From Balneolaceae bacterium (lineage in GTDB: Bacteria > Bacteroidota > Rhodothermia > Balneolales > Balneolaceae), in contig JAEPQH010000017.1 in NCBI GenBank assembly GCA_017640605.1, positions 1 through 64,000 of the forward strand: a stretch of 64,000 bases of DNA, read 5' to 3'. This document shows, piece after piece, positions 36,261 through 46,074 of this stretch. The notes beneath the pieces were generated by a model that was not told the origin of the DNA, searched no databases, and saw only the letters and a program-made list of their open reading frames with translations. The position numbers and the translations under genes were made by a program. Numbering within the stretch: the first letter of the stretch is position 1; each line of letters opens with the position of its first letter.

Positions 36261-39200
36261 TAATGCACCACTCCAATTTTAATCGTTTTAGATTCTTTTT
36301 TCCCGTTTACATTGGCTTCAATACGGCCGAAATAGGCACCACTTGCCCAAGCACTTGTGTTTACGGTGATTTCTTCCGGGGCCCCACCAAAAGCTTGTAC
36401 CGTTCGTTCGAAAACTACACGACCAGAATAATCGATGATGGTAATATCAACGGTGCCGGCAGAGGCTAACTCAAAACGGATGTTGGTTTCTTCATTTGCC
36501 GGATTGGGCCAATTATAGGTTTCTGATTTATTTAGAACCGAAAAATCAGACCCGGAAGTCTCTTCAAACTCTATATATGCCGAAACTTTATTATATGGGT
36601 TCTCGCCATAGCGCCCCGGCCACTGTGTAGTTGTGTGATTCAAAAATCGCCATGCGCGAAGATCGCCGGTATGGCTCACGGCGTATAAAACATCGTTGTA
36701 CATAACGGGATGAATCGGCTGAACATCCTTACCAACTGCACCACCAACATACAATGGAAAGCCTTCGATAGGATTTCCGTCTGTTTCGTATGCGAAAATG
36801 TTTACCGAATATTCATCCTGACCAACCACTAACATATCCTGTCGGTTATCTCCGGTGATATCGGTAATAATGGGCGTTCCGAGAAATTGAATACTATCGG
36901 GAGCTAAAATTGGAGTGTTCGCCAGCAACGCACCATTGAAGTTGTAACCTTCAATTTGATTGTCGGTGCGGTTAATTCGATAAATATGACCTTCATCAAC
37001 GATGGCAGGCCATTCGGCTTTTGCTTCGTCAAAAATCTGGATGATGGGCTCCGACTTAGATGGATCAACTAGGGAAAAACGCCCATCTTCGAAAAGGTAG
37101 TAGTAGTTCCTGAGATTACTTTCGATGGTTCCGGCAAATAAGCGGTATTCGTAATCTGCGAGATAATCCGGAATATTTTCGCCCACAAACTCGATGGCAT
37201 TACCGTTTATGCCTACGAATTTGTTGTTGATGATTTCAGAGCGGAATTCGTAATCACTTGGGCTAGAAATAGAATCACCGTTGATTGGATCTATTGAATA
37301 ATCTATAAAATCAAGTTCAATAGTTGAACCATTGTCATTTGAGCTTAAAAATTTGAAATCGGTGAATGATACCCCATCTTGTCCTTTTCTCAATGGAATT
37401 GAATTAGTTGTCCATTCAAAAGTTAAACTATTATCTCCTGCAAGTGTGTACTTAATTATACGTAACAAACTAAATGGTATTACGGAACTAGCTAGTGGAT
37501 CGACATAAGTAGTAAAGAATGGGAGGTATATTGCTTCATCATCTACAATTGGCCTTGTAGTATTTGCAATGAAAAGAGTATCGATTGTTGTTTTATTTGA
37601 TAAATCTAAAATGTAAGTGAAATTAAAGGAGGGGATAATTAACTTTTCATTTTTAAAGATTTCTAGAGTAAGAGGATATAAATCCCAATACCAAAAGCTT
37701 GGATTAAATGTATAATAATCTATGCCGTTTATACTTAGAATGGATTCGATGTTCTGATCCAAAGAGTTAACCTCCCGAATCTTAAAACTAGCCACCGGCA
37801 GATTATCCGAAAAATCATACAACTCAAATCCTGATCGGGCACCGGAATTGGAGTTATTGTTGGGATAAGATTCCGGACCGAAAATATTATCAGGATTTAG
37901 ATCAATTTCGGAAGTTGGAGTAATTACTCTAAAATCGTTACCTGCCCACCAAAAATCGAAGGCATAACCGAAGGTAGGGGAGTTCTCGAGCAGGCCTACA
38001 CTTTTACCAATATCTTGAGCTCCATCACCTTCTTCTAAATCCACACCCCGGCGATTTTCATTGGCGTTAACGCGATCGCGAGCTAATTGCTGCGCCAACA
38101 CACCTTCATCAATGTGCCAGATGAGAATTCCGCCGTTCAAATGTCGATCATCTTCAGTGCCTTCATCACCATCTTCGCCAACATCCAATCCACCGGGCAG
38201 GCTCCAATCGAAGTTGCTTACATCCACGATGGTGCCGGGAATTAATAAGGTGTCAAAACCTGCCGCCTGAAAGATGAAATCTTCATCGAAATTAGAATAA
38301 GCGCGTTCACGAATTTCGAAATTACTATAGGTTGAAATTACCACTTCAGCATCGGTTTCGCCCAATAATTCAGGATCACGATGTCGGTTTTCAATCAAAA
38401 AATATTCGGTTGACGAGAGCGAAATCTTTGCGATGCTATTGGGTAGATTGAGTGATGCTGCAGGAAGTTCAATGGCATCCGTTTCGCCAACTGAAACTTC
38501 AAAAGGTGTTTCCCATCCCAAAAAAATCTTTTCCCAAGCAGAGGGTTCAGGAGGAAGGAGTCCGTTATAAGCAAAAAATCCTGCTCCATCCATTAAACCA
38601 AATCGACCAATTGCCGGCTGACCGTTTTCGGTATTAAATAAATCCGGAAGCCCTAAATAACTACCAATTGAAGCGCAAAGCAATCCATTTATCGAAAGTG
38701 GAAATACAATTTCGTTATCGCTGATGTTGGTTCCACGACGAGATTGCGTGCGTGGAATTAACATCGAATTATTAACTCTAAAGCTGCCGTTATTGATGGA
38801 AAAGCCATCAAAAGTAGGATCATCAAGTAAATCACCAAGACTTTCTTCATCTAGTGTGATAGATGGTAAATCAAAAGGAGTGATGTCGAGGCTGGTGCCC
38901 AATAATTCTACATCACGACCGATTCCTGCATGGAAAATCACAAAAGCAGTATTTTCGGGATCAAGCCCTGATGCATCGAATCCACCTTGTTCGTCTACTT
39001 TTGTCCACACATCCTGCATTAAGAGCGCAATTTTTTCAAGTGTAAAGGTTTCTCCGATAGGTGCATACTCTTCCATCATTTTGTCCAATTGATACACTTG
39101 AGGTAATACTTGGTACTCGATAGTTAGCTGCTGATCGGAAGATTTTAGGAAGTAGTTTTTTGCAAACTCTAAGTGGTTCTCGAAATAAGTTTGATTGTGC

Positions 39201-39496
39201 GGGAGCGGATCGATGTAAGTTTTTTCTTCGCGTGTGAGATAAGGAAGCCCATCAAAACCATTTTCCCCGAAAACACCGGTTCCGGAAGTTAGTCGGTTAG
39301 TATCCGGCTGAAATTCGACCATCACTGCAACCACATTTAATGTGCCTATGGCAGGAGTAGATCGGCGCACTTCTTTATTGAGCGAAATCGGATGGCTTCG
39401 TTTTAGTTGTATCTCTTGACTATGAGAGGAAGGGCTAAGAAATAGAAAGAGCATGCCAATAACGAACATGCTCTTGAGTGGGGGAAAAAGTCTCAT
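36260..39496 (-). CDS. M6-like protein with type IX secretion C-terminal sorting domain; zinc motif lost
   Basis: The 1078-residue protein has a signal peptide (PSSHSQE) and an M6/immune-inhibitor-A-like domain recognised by GLPDLFN followed by FGLMDG. The expected HExxH just before it is replaced by Ala275-Ser276-Ile-Gly-Ser279, so both histidines and the glutamate are absent and peptidase activity is unlikely. After a repeat-containing middle part (VDDEGHIYRINRT type), the C-terminus is a type A T9SS sorting domain (NWPNPANEET, then a YSGRVV strand and final ...TIKIGVVH). It should be exported by the T9SS and its tail cut by PorU, whose gene is upstream. It begins 5 bp after porV. Confidence 0.85.
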   Translation of the reverse strand: MRLFPPLKSMFVIGMLFLFLSPSSHSQEIQLKRSHPISLNKEVRRSTPAIGTLNVVAVMVEFQPDTNRLTSGTGVFGENGFDGLPYLTREEKTYIDPLPHNQTYFENHLEFAKNYFLKSSDQQLTIEYQVLPQVYQLDKMMEEYAPIGETFTLEKIALLMQDVWTKVDEQGGFDASGLDPENTAFVIFHAGIGRDVELLGTSLDITPFDLPSITLDEESLGDLLDDPTFDGFSINNGSFRVNNSMLIPRTQSRRGTNISDNEIVFPLSINGLLCASIGSYLGLPDLFNTENGQPAIGRFGLMDGAGFFAYNGLLPPEPSAWEKIFLGWETPFEVSVGETDAIELPAASLNLPNSIAKISLSSTEYFLIENRHRDPELLGETDAEVVISTYSNFEIRERAYSNFDEDFIFQAAGFDTLLIPGTIVDVSNFDWSLPGGLDVGEDGDEGTEDDRHLNGGILIWHIDEGVLAQQLARDRVNANENRRGVDLEEGDGAQDIGKSVGLLENSPTFGYAFDFWWAGNDFRVITPTSEIDLNPDNIFGPESYPNNNSNSGARSGFELYDFSDNLPVASFKIREVNSLDQNIESILSINGIDYYTFNPSFWYWDLYPLTLEIFKNEKLIIPSFNFTYILDLSNKTTIDTLFIANTTRPIVDDEAIYLPFFTTYVDPLASSVIPFSLLRIIKYTLAGDNSLTFEWTTNSIPLRKGQDGVSFTDFKFLSSNDNGSTIELDFIDYSIDPINGDSISSPSDYEFRSEIINNKFVGINGNAIEFVGENIPDYLADYEYRLFAGTIESNLRNYYYLFEDGRFSLVDPSKSEPIIQIFDEAKAEWPAIVDEGHIYRINRTDNQIEGYNFNGALLANTPILAPDSIQFLGTPIITDITGDNRQDMLVVGQDEYSVNIFAYETDGNPIEGFPLYVGGAVGKDVQPIHPVMYNDVLYAVSHTGDLRAWRFLNHTTTQWPGRYGENPYNKVSAYIEFEETSGSDFSVLNKSETYNWPNPANEETNIRFELASAGTVDITIIDYSGRVVFERTVQAFGGAPEEITVNTSAWASGAYFGRIEANVNGKKESKTIKIGVVH

Positions 39497-39501
39497 TTCA
39501 T

Positions 39502-40650
39502 TTAAAAGTTGACTAAGAGACTAAACCTGAGGGTATTTGCGAGGGGATGATCAGATTCCAGCGTTTTTATATAACTGAAATCGACTCCAATAGCGTTGTA
39601 GCGTAATCCAGCGCCAAATGTGATGTACTTACGGTCGCCATTATTCGGATCTTCGTAGTAATAGCCACCACGTAATGCGAAGGTGTTGTTGTACCAATAT
39701 TCTAAGCCAGCACCAACCATAAACTGTTGAAGCAAACTTACTTCTACATTTTCTTGACCGTTGAAATGTGTCCAAGAATCCCAAGAGTCGATTAAAGCCT
39801 CAAGAGGACCGGAGGCAACCCGCATGGTATCTTGCGTACCATCCTGATTGGTGGTGATTTGATCTTTAGTTCGGGCCATTATCTTAGAAACATCTAAGGC
39901 AACGTTTATTCTGTTGAATCCTTCAGGATCTAATTCATAACTAAATGCTGTTCCAAATCGCAGAAGCGTAGGTAGTGGATCTTTTTGGGCATTATCGGTG
40001 TATTGCATGCCCGGTCCAATATTCGACAAATTAAATCCGGCACTGAATTGGGCATTGTTTCCACCTAAAGAAAAGTAATTTGTTTTATAAAGCGCGGCTA
40101 AATCGATAGCTACACTACTACCTGGATTAACTCGCTGTTGGCCCACCGAAGTACCGCTCGCTAAACTTGAATAGATAAAGCGTAAGCTTGAACCAAGAGC
40201 AAGATTTTTGTTCACTTCAAAACCGTACGATAAACCAACGGCAACTTCATAACTGTTGAAGCGAGAAATCACATCCGGGCTGTCTTCTCGGGTAACGGCT
40301 TGTTCACCCAAATTCAGAAAAGTGATATGCCCACCCACGGTTCCAATACCGTCGATATACATTTTTCCAACTACGTAATCGTAAAAGAGATCACTCACAT
40401 TAAAGTTTTTCAACCAGTTAGAGTGTGTTAGGCTGATTTGATTATCGCGCTGAAAAGCCAAGCCGGCCGGGTTCCAGAACATAGCAGCGGCATTGTCTGC
40501 AAGTGCAACTCCGGTGTTACCCATGGCTGCGCCACGCGAATCGGGTTCAATTTGCAGAAATGGTACTGCTGTTATTGCGATTTGTGCCTTGCTTACTGCA
40601 GGAAAAACGCTGATCACGGTGATCAGTGCCAACAAGATAGTTTTTTTCAT
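39502..40650 (-). CDS. porV: PorV/PorQ family outer-membrane protein of the type IX secretion system
   Basis: The 382-residue protein (ATG at 40650) has a signal peptide (AVSKAQI). It then has the family opening FLQIEPDSRGAAMGNTGVAL and DNAAAMFWNPAGLAF, typical of PorV/LptO and related UPF0164 proteins, and ends in a barrel strand (LRFSLLVNF). In T9SS, PorV is a 14-strand barrel that shuttles cargo from the translocon to PorU and the attachment complex. Its place directly downstream of porU (62 bp gap) and upstream of a cargo-like gene fits PorV. PorQ is the alternative, but the porU linkage favours PorV. Confidence 0.9.
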   Translation of the reverse strand: MKKTILLALITVISVFPAVSKAQIAITAVPFLQIEPDSRGAAMGNTGVALADNAAAMFWNPAGLAFQRDNQISLTHSNWLKNFNVSDLFYDYVVGKMYIDGIGTVGGHITFLNLGEQAVTREDSPDVISRFNSYEVAVGLSYGFEVNKNLALGSSLRFIYSSLASGTSVGQQRVNPGSSVAIDLAALYKTNYFSLGGNNAQFSAGFNLSNIGPGMQYTDNAQKDPLPTLLRFGTAFSYELDPEGFNRINVALDVSKIMARTKDQITTNQDGTQDTMRVASGPLEALIDSWDSWTHFNGQENVEVSLLQQFMVGAGLEYWYNNTFALRGGYYYEDPNNGDRKYITFGAGLRYNAIGVDFSYIKTLESDHPLANTLRFSLLVNF

Positions 40651-40712
40651 AAATGACAAATAGTTTGGTCGTCAAATATAACGGATTCGATCCAATTATA
40701 TGTGGAAGATAG

Positions 40713-43700
40713 TTATCTGATTATAACGAGCTTTTCGATTTTTTCGGTTGATTTTTTTCCTTCGGGGGTATCTGCTGTAACCCGAAGCACATAAATATAA
40801 GTACCGTTACCCAGGCGATCATAATCCCTGTCACGGCCATTCCATGGAATACTGGCATAAGAACTAGATGTATTTGTAATATACTCTTGAAGGTGCTGCA
40901 CCGGTTTGCCCGAAAGCGTGTAGATTTTAATGTCTACTTCCAATGCATTTCCTTGTTGGTTATGTTCGAACGTAAAAGCGGTCTTATTATTCATTGGATT
41001 TGGATAATTATACACTTGGTCAATTACCAAATCTTCCGATTCTGCCACTTCAAAGAAAATACTTTCCTCTGATGGGTTGTTATGCACATCCCATGCCCGA
41101 ACTTTTAGCGAATAGTTACCCTGCGGAAGTTCATCCAGCGGGTACTCGATACGCCCCTTTGAGAAATCATTAAGTGCACCTTCGTAAAACTCGTTGAGTA
41201 CGAATGTGCGGGTTGGTTTTGTATCGATGGTAGCGATTATTTCATGTCCTACTCCTGTTCCTGTAGCGTTAATTCCGGAACTGTCGGCCAGCTCCACAAT
41301 TAGTGTTGGTTTATCGGTGGTTAAATCACCATTGAAAAAAGATTCGTCGTTTAGAAAAATATCCAGTTCCGGTCCCGATCCGTCGTTTACAGCATTTTCA
41401 TTAATTCCATTGAAAATTATGTTGGTAAAAGAACCTCCGGCGGTGTATTCATCACCACTTGCAAAAAGCACAATCCGTGCCTGATCAGGGCTGTAGCTTA
41501 TATCCTTAGGCAGCACAAAATCTATGCTAAAATCTCCGCCTGTTACATTTGCTTTCCCTTTAAATAGAACAGTGTTCTCAACTTCATAGGTGCATTCCCG
41601 CTCAGTAAATTCATACAGATAGCAGCCGTCATCTTCAATCCATTCTAAATTTTGCGGTAGGGTAACATTTCGTTTAGCATCTAATAAGGTGACGTTTACG
41701 AGCCCATTGTAGCCGGAGTCTTTGGTGCCATCTGCCTTTAATACTTCTCCTTTAAGAGTTACCTGATCTAATGCTTTAATAGTTAGTACGGTATCATTTT
41801 CGGCAACGTTAATGTTATTAATTGCCGTTAATTGTGCAGGTTTATCAGGCAATGCGAGTCGAAGGGCAGGATCGCCCAATAAAATAAATCTTCTAGAGTT
41901 GGATGAAGCACCCGCTGACGTATTCTTAGTTCTGTAAAAAATATCACCCAATCTTGATGGCAACCCGTTTTCATCTCGAACCAACATTTCTTGTGACAGC
42001 GCAATGTTTAGCGCAAAATTCTGTCCGCCATTGGGATTACTACTCGTATATACAATTCGTGTGGTAGTAAAGCTTGCTATCGCGCCCCCATTATCAGCAA
42101 AAAATAATTGTTCGGCTCCCGATTGCTGACTGATATCATCGTAGCGCCCAAACTGACATGTAGCGGTAACGATTACCGATAACCGATTACTGTTGGTGAG
42201 ATTTGGGATGTCCTCAATAGTGAATAACTCCTCATCCGACAAAACATCGGTGTTACCATGCCCCGAATAATTCATCACCAACGTGCCATTATTTAAAGTA
42301 TTAATAAAATCCTCGGAGGCTCCGGGAATTTCACGCCCCGAACCGGTGATTTCTTCTTGATAGGCGAATAGGTAGATTTTTTTTAAGCGCAATCCCGAAT
42401 CAATAATATTCATTCTATCAGCGGTACCATCGGCATTCCAAACGTGTAAATCCCGGTTTGTTTCTCGATCAGGGAAGTCATCATCACCAGCAAATGTAAA
42501 CAGATTTTGCCAGTCGCCGTCATGTTCAGGATTTTCGTATCGATAAATTTTATCCAGAGCTACACGGGCTTCTCTTCGGGTTTGAGCGGGAATTCTGCCT
42601 ATACCAATGTCAATTCTTGATCCACTTACAAAGCCACCTTCTCCCGCATCCATAAATCCGAAATAATCGTCGGATGCATAGCTCCCAATCCGACTTAGAG
42701 AGTTCGGACTTTGATACGTAAGTACATAATTCGTATACGCATTATTGATGATATTTTTTGTGTCGTAAGTAGTATCTCCGAATAGCAAGAGATATCGTGG
42801 TAGTGTAGCATTATCATTTGAGGCACGATCGTAGAGAAACTTTACAAAATCACGAATAGCAGTAGGATCTTTAGCTCCACCTGAAAACTCATTCAGTATC
42901 TGACTTTGCGTTACCACTAATGGCGTCAGGCCTTCATTTGCACGATGTTGAGCTAGTTCATCAGCAAAAGGTTTAAATAATTCGCTGGTAACTACGATGT
43001 AATCTGGATAAGAAGTAATTCCCCTTAGATTTTGATTAGGGATAGATGTGCCGGGCTTTGGCGTAAAATAGTTGACTTGAGCAATGAAACGGCGGGTATC
43101 ATTTTGTTCGGTAACTATCTCGTAATTTGTGCCGGATGAAGCCGCATTTATATGCACGGGGTTAGTTGTATCGGTAACATCTAACACTAATGGGGAAGAA
43201 GTAAAACCTTGGAGAATGAAACGAGCTAAATCGTTAGGTGAATCATTTAGCGGAGGCATAAACATCAGGTAGTTATTCTCAGCGATTAGTTCTCTTTCTA
43301 CTTGCAAGCGTAAGTAATCTACAAATCCATTTGCTCCATCATCAGCATTACTCATAGTTGCTGTTATTGTAATGATATTGTCACTTAGCGAGGGTGAAAC
43401 CGTTGAAGCAAAAGTGCGACCATTGGCTGCATCACCATTGTAGGATAGATATCCTCCACTCACGCGATTGATACTTAGTTGGCTTAACGTGGTTCCATTA
43501 ATGTCGAGACGGAAATTTGTTGTACGTAAGGCACGCGCATACATCCTTCCCGAAACCTTTAAATTACTAGCACTTGATATTCCGGGAATCGTATCCTGAA
43601 AAATAGTAACGGCTGAGTTTTGTGCAGTTGCAGGAATTCGTTGTCCTAGCCAGTAGCGCCCACTTTTTTGCCGATCTTCTGCTTTTGTAAGCTCTTCTTC

Positions 43701-44591
43701 TTTCCAGATAAAATCAGTAAAACTGGTGATTGTTCTGGTTGGCGAACCCGTTACCGATTCTGTATTCAGCCTCTGACCATTTTCATCTCCAATAGTTAAG
43801 AAAACAAAACTAGAGTCACTGTAAGGATGGATACTATGACTGAAATTATCGGAAGATCTTGTTATTTGATGAGGTGAATTACCATAAAAAACCACTCGGT
43901 CACTAGTATCGAAAGAACCATCGTTTTCGCCTTCAACTAAAATTGGAAGTTCTTTGAATTCCGGACGTGGCGCATTATTGCTCTCCGGAAGCATATAACC
44001 ATTGGTTCCCCAAAGCTGGATTCTCCGCGGATCAACTTGGTCAACATTTATCCCAAGATCACTTAAATAGGCAGCATTCAATTGATAAATTCCACTTTTC
44101 GCGACTGGGATTTTAAACCAACTACCGGAGGAAAGTGGTTCTTCGTTGATGGTAGTAACTTGTTTAGTCCTGAGTTGAGTTGCGTATACCGGTTTTTTAA
44201 CTCGAACACGCAAAAATTCAGTAACGAAGGTTTTTTGATCGGATACTCTGGCTACGTGTATTTTTAAGGAAGCAACTTGTTTACCTCTAGTTACTCCAGG
44301 GTTTAGTACTTCGGTAACACCCACGGAATCAGTTGATAATGCCAGACCTAAAACCTGATCAGCGGATAAAACAGCGTTTTTTTCAACAATACGTTGTTCT
44401 AATATTTGGAAAGGATTTGCTGAAAGTACATCAAAAAGGACCTCGAAAGGCGGAGCTATTTGTAAGTTTGCATTTTCAAGTACATACTCCGTGTATTCAG
44501 CATTTTCCGAAATAGGATAAAACTGTTGAGCGAAAAGTTGCAAAGGACTCCCGCAAATAAATAATAACAGGTAGAAGAGTCTTCTACGCAT
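40713..44591 (-). CDS. porU: Type IX secretion system sortase PorU (C25 peptidase)
   Basis: The 1292-residue protein has a signal peptide (LQLFAQQF) and an N-terminal beta region. Its gingipain-type C25 catalytic domain carries His778 in NYSGHGNTDV and Cys812 in TATCQFGRYDD. The domain is preceded by PDYIVVTSELFKPFAD and RYLLLFGDTTYD, both hallmark PorU segments. After an Ig-like part the C-terminus is a type IX-like sorting domain (YNYPNPMNNKTAFTF to the end), as in known PorU, where it anchors the sortase. It removes CTDs of secreted cargo and transfers them to lipopolysaccharide. ATG 44591 is chosen over an upstream TTG. This is the first gene of the long operon down to phoH. Confidence 0.95.
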   Translation of the reverse strand: MRRRLFYLLLFICGSPLQLFAQQFYPISENAEYTEYVLENANLQIAPPFEVLFDVLSANPFQILEQRIVEKNAVLSADQVLGLALSTDSVGVTEVLNPGVTRGKQVASLKIHVARVSDQKTFVTEFLRVRVKKPVYATQLRTKQVTTINEEPLSSGSWFKIPVAKSGIYQLNAAYLSDLGINVDQVDPRRIQLWGTNGYMLPESNNAPRPEFKELPILVEGENDGSFDTSDRVVFYGNSPHQITRSSDNFSHSIHPYSDSSFVFLTIGDENGQRLNTESVTGSPTRTITSFTDFIWKEEELTKAEDRQKSGRYWLGQRIPATAQNSAVTIFQDTIPGISSASNLKVSGRMYARALRTTNFRLDINGTTLSQLSINRVSGGYLSYNGDAANGRTFASTVSPSLSDNIITITATMSNADDGANGFVDYLRLQVERELIAENNYLMFMPPLNDSPNDLARFILQGFTSSPLVLDVTDTTNPVHINAASSGTNYEIVTEQNDTRRFIAQVNYFTPKPGTSIPNQNLRGITSYPDYIVVTSELFKPFADELAQHRANEGLTPLVVTQSQILNEFSGGAKDPTAIRDFVKFLYDRASNDNATLPRYLLLFGDTTYDTKNIINNAYTNYVLTYQSPNSLSRIGSYASDDYFGFMDAGEGGFVSGSRIDIGIGRIPAQTRREARVALDKIYRYENPEHDGDWQNLFTFAGDDDFPDRETNRDLHVWNADGTADRMNIIDSGLRLKKIYLFAYQEEITGSGREIPGASEDFINTLNNGTLVMNYSGHGNTDVLSDEELFTIEDIPNLTNSNRLSVIVTATCQFGRYDDISQQSGAEQLFFADNGGAIASFTTTRIVYTSSNPNGGQNFALNIALSQEMLVRDENGLPSRLGDIFYRTKNTSAGASSNSRRFILLGDPALRLALPDKPAQLTAINNINVAENDTVLTIKALDQVTLKGEVLKADGTKDSGYNGLVNVTLLDAKRNVTLPQNLEWIEDDGCYLYEFTERECTYEVENTVLFKGKANVTGGDFSIDFVLPKDISYSPDQARIVLFASGDEYTAGGSFTNIIFNGINENAVNDGSGPELDIFLNDESFFNGDLTTDKPTLIVELADSSGINATGTGVGHEIIATIDTKPTRTFVLNEFYEGALNDFSKGRIEYPLDELPQGNYSLKVRAWDVHNNPSEESIFFEVAESEDLVIDQVYNYPNPMNNKTAFTFEHNQQGNALEVDIKIYTLSGKPVQHLQEYITNTSSSYASIPWNGRDRDYDRLGNGTYIYVLRVTADTPEGKKSTEKIEKLVIIR

Positions 44592-44812
44592 ATTATACAA
44601 TCTATTGTTATTGACTTGAACGTCGTTACAGTAGCGGGTCTAGTCTATAGGAAACCTGTTTAATTATCGATTAAGAGAGGATTTCTCCATACTCTGCTTA
44701 TTTCATAAAAAGAAAGAAATAGTAGCGGTAGTGTATGGTAATACAGGTTTTGTTGCTGTTTGAGTGTCAATAATAGCTTAGAACCAAGATAATGTCAATG
44801 CTTTAGGAAAAA

Positions 44813-45991
44813 TTACAGCATTTCTACAACTAACGCAGAAGCACCGCCACCACCATTGCAAATACCGGCACAGCCATATTTGCCGCCTGTTTTTTTAAGA
44901 GCATGCAGCAGAGTTACTACAATACGTGCACCCGAACAACCAATTGGATGTCCAATACTTACAGCACCGCCATGAATATTTACTTTTGCAGGATCGAGTT
45001 CTAAAATTTGGTTATTAGCCAGCGAAACAACCGAAAAGGCTTCATTTATTTCAAATAGATCTATTTCATCTTTTGTTTTTCCGGCTCTTTCGAGTGCGAT
45101 TGGAATAGCATCAGCAGGAGCTGTAGTAAACCACTCAGGAGCTTTTGCAGCACTTGCGTGGCTAACGATTCGAGCGATTGGAGTTAATCCTAGTTCATCT
45201 GCTTTTTCTTCGCTCATCATCAAAACAGCAGCGGCACCATCATTAATGCTGGATGCATTTGCGGCAGTAACTGTTCCTTCTTTTTCAAAAACAGGACGAA
45301 GCGAAGGTATTTTATCGAAGTTTACACGATCAATTTCCTCATCTTTTTCCACCATCGTTACATTACCACGTCGATCGGTCACTTTCACTTTAATCAACTC
45401 ACCGGCAAAATCTCCATCTTCAAAGGCTTTTAAAGCTCTTTTGTAAGATTCGATCGCAAATTCATCTTGTTGCTCTCGGCTGATATTACATTCCTTAGCA
45501 CAAAGCTCTGCAGCATTCCCCATCGCATAGTTATTGTATACATCCCACAAACCATCTTTTAAAATACCATCTTCAGTTTGCACATGACCGTATTTTGATC
45601 CAAATCGCTGCTTTGGCAAGTAATAAGGAACATTGCTCATGCTTTCCATACCACCGGCAACCATGATGTCGGCTTGACCTAACATAATTTGATCGGCTGC
45701 AATCATAATTGCTTTCATCCCGGATGCACAAACTTTATTTACCGTAGTAGAAGGTGTTTTCTGAGATAAACCGGCTTTGATGGCGGCTTGCCGAGCGGGA
45801 GCTTGTCCTACACCAGCACTTAAAACGTTACCCATCACAACTTCCTGAACATCATCAGGTTTAATACCTGCAGACTTTACCACCTCAAGAATTGCCATTG
45901 CACCCAGTTCAGGCGCTGTAAAGGAGGCGAGTGATCCGCCAAATGATCCGATTGGTGTTCTCTTTGCTTCTACAATTACTACGTTTTTCAT
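44813..45991 (-). CDS. Acetyl-CoA C-acyltransferase (thiolase)
   Basis: The 392-residue thiolase has the nucleophilic Cys88 in NKVCASGMKA, the NEAFSV block, GGAVSIGHPIGCSGAR with the general-base His, and the C-terminal CAGICNGGGGASA with the second Cys. All catalytic residues are present and the length is typical. It either condenses two acetyl-CoA (AtoB-type) or cleaves 3-ketoacyl-CoA in beta-oxidation; sequence alone does not separate these. Given the dehydrogenase and hydratase genes in the window, beta-oxidation is plausible. The gene is monocistronic, with no close neighbours on its strand within 80 bp. Confidence 0.9.
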   Translation of the reverse strand: MKNVVIVEAKRTPIGSFGGSLASFTAPELGAMAILEVVKSAGIKPDDVQEVVMGNVLSAGVGQAPARQAAIKAGLSQKTPSTTVNKVCASGMKAIMIAADQIMLGQADIMVAGGMESMSNVPYYLPKQRFGSKYGHVQTEDGILKDGLWDVYNNYAMGNAAELCAKECNISREQQDEFAIESYKRALKAFEDGDFAGELIKVKVTDRRGNVTMVEKDEEIDRVNFDKIPSLRPVFEKEGTVTAANASSINDGAAAVLMMSEEKADELGLTPIARIVSHASAAKAPEWFTTAPADAIPIALERAGKTKDEIDLFEINEAFSVVSLANNQILELDPAKVNIHGGAVSIGHPIGCSGARIVVTLLHALKKTGGKYGCAGICNGGGGASALVVEML

Positions 45992-46016
45992 GTATAAACT
46001 GATGGGAAATTGAAAT

Positions 46017-46040
46017 TTAAAAAAGCGCTTTTTCAGCGCC
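46017..46040 (-). terminator. Rho-independent terminator after metB
   Basis: Read leftward, the arm GGCGCT pairs with AGCGC around GAAAA and is followed by six T. It lies about 35 bp after the metB stop. It separates metB from the thiolase gene. Confidence 0.7.
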
Positions 46041-46074
46041 TTTCAAGATAAAAATTGTACTCTAAAAAAATGGG

